Made by a program: the position numbers and the translations under genes. Shown one piece after another: positions 63,542-64,000 of a stretch of 64,000 nt of DNA (the stretch's first letter is position 1; every line of letters begins with the position of its first letter). The notes below the pieces were generated by a model, which was not told the DNA's origin, searched no databases, and saw only the letters and a list, made by a program, of their open reading frames with translations. The stretch is from Lachnospiraceae bacterium (GTDB taxonomy: Bacteria; Bacillota; Clostridia; Lachnospirales; Lachnospiraceae), in assembly GCA_017542245.1 (NCBI GenBank), contig JAFXXN010000135.1:124001-188000 (forward strand), read 5' to 3'.

Positions 63542-64000
63542 ATGTTGGTAAAACCGGTTGTTATACCAAAAGAGAAGCGGAGTGACTTTTATCAGTGTAA
63601 ATATGATCACTTTAAGAATCTTACGCTTTGGATCGTAGTGATCGCCTGTCTTATTGAAATGGTATTTTTCGTTTCAGACTGTGGAAGTGTAAATGGTCTG
63701 TCTACGGATACTATTCTTTCAAGATTTTCGATAGTTGTTCCGCTTTTGATTTACATTTTTGTATTCAAGCATGTATCATCATATAAAATTATGGCACCTT
63801 TTTCTTATGTTATGATCCATGCCTGCATGCTTTCGGTAATCTGGACTTCGACGTATATCAGTAATCCGACTAATCTCAGAGAGAGCTTTCTTATCATGCA
63901 CATTGTATTCATGGTAGCAGGAATCAGTGCACCCAAAGGACTGCATTGCTTTTTCCATCTGCTTATGATAGGTGAGATAGTATTGACTCTTTACCTGAAT
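63542..64000 (+). CDS. Membrane protein, N-terminal part only (runs off the window)
   Basis: ATG 63542 behind a G6 ribosome binding site (63529-63534) opens 153 codons with no stop to the edge. The protein begins MLVKPVVIPKEKRSDFYQ and has at least four membrane segments (about 28-45, 65-80, 85-103, 117-135). The short loops and spacing resemble the membrane sensor part of Lachnospiraceae GGDEF or histidine kinase proteins, but the output domain is outside the window. Identity therefore open. Confidence 0.7.
   Translation, partial: MLVKPVVIPKEKRSDFYQCKYDHFKNLTLWIVVIACLIEMVFFVSDCGSVNGLSTDTILSRFSIVVPLLIYIFVFKHVSSYKIMAPFSYVMIHACMLSVIWTSTYISNPTNLRESFLIMHIVFMVAGISAPKGLHCFFHLLMIGEIVLTLYLN

Overview
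The window is a stretch of core chromosome from an anaerobic Firmicute of the class Clostridia, most likely a Lachnospiraceae member close to Butyrivibrio or Pseudobutyrivibrio. This rests on gene order (rsmB-rlmN-prpC-prkC-rsgA-rpe; mraZ to ftsZ; cmk with an ispH-S1 fusion; plsX-acpP-rnc-smc-ftsY), strong AGGAGG ribosome binding sites, an AT-leaning composition and a cellobiose phosphorylase. The species assignment is inference. Almost everything is on the plus strand; only typA and a transglutaminase-like gene are on the minus strand. I see no prophage, insertion sequence or CRISPR array.

Layout. 1-7.0 kb: rRNA modification and ribosome maturation (rsmB, rlmN, rsgA), the PP2C phosphatase / PASTA kinase pair and rpe. 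The kinase reading frame is cut by an in-frame TGA inside a PASTA domain. 7.0-10.9 kb: a PilZ protein beside a 1027-residue beta-propeller/HD-GYP protein, that is, a cyclic-di-GMP receptor next to a probable cyclic-di-GMP phosphodiesterase. 10.9-13.2 kb: ychF and lgt. 13.3-22.2 kb: division and cell-wall cluster (mraZ, rsmH, ftsL, a transpeptidase, murD, ftsW, divIB, ftsZ), without mraY or murG. 22.3-23.4 kb: mrpEFG without mrpABCD. 23.5-30.5 kb: rimO, pgsA, a GerMN-like protein, a flavoprotein, cmk and ispH-S1, with a strong internal ribosome binding site at the fusion joint. 30.5-39.6 kb: cheR, plsX-acpP-rnc-smc-ftsY and two membrane proteins.

39.6-47.0 kb is the most unusual coding region: behind one strong promoter lie an 890-residue helical repeat protein, a three-segment membrane protein, an XpaC-like protein, a TelA family protein and a membrane protein with an Asn/Gly/Tyr-rich tail. 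They are probably co-transcribed and may act together at the membrane. exoA, a tRNA-Arg(ACG), a COG2426 membrane protein and an orphan HTH-Panacea-like protein follow.

49.7-61.6 kb: typA (minus), thrH, a diguanylate cyclase, cellobiose phosphorylase, two uncharacterised envelope proteins and aspS. The thrH and aspS leaders share a 45-nt element that forms a conserved hairpin. 61.6-62.25 kb is non-coding and holds an array of large palindromes with one common 33-nt core and unrelated, self-complementary arms, the last of them nested three deep. 62.25-64 kb: a transglutaminase-like protein with Ser where the catalytic Cys is expected, and the start of a membrane protein that runs off the window.

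Start codons were moved downstream from the longest open frame wherever a clear ribosome binding site pointed to an internal start (rsmB, pilZ, mraZ, rsmH, murD, divIB, ftsZ, plsX, typA and others).
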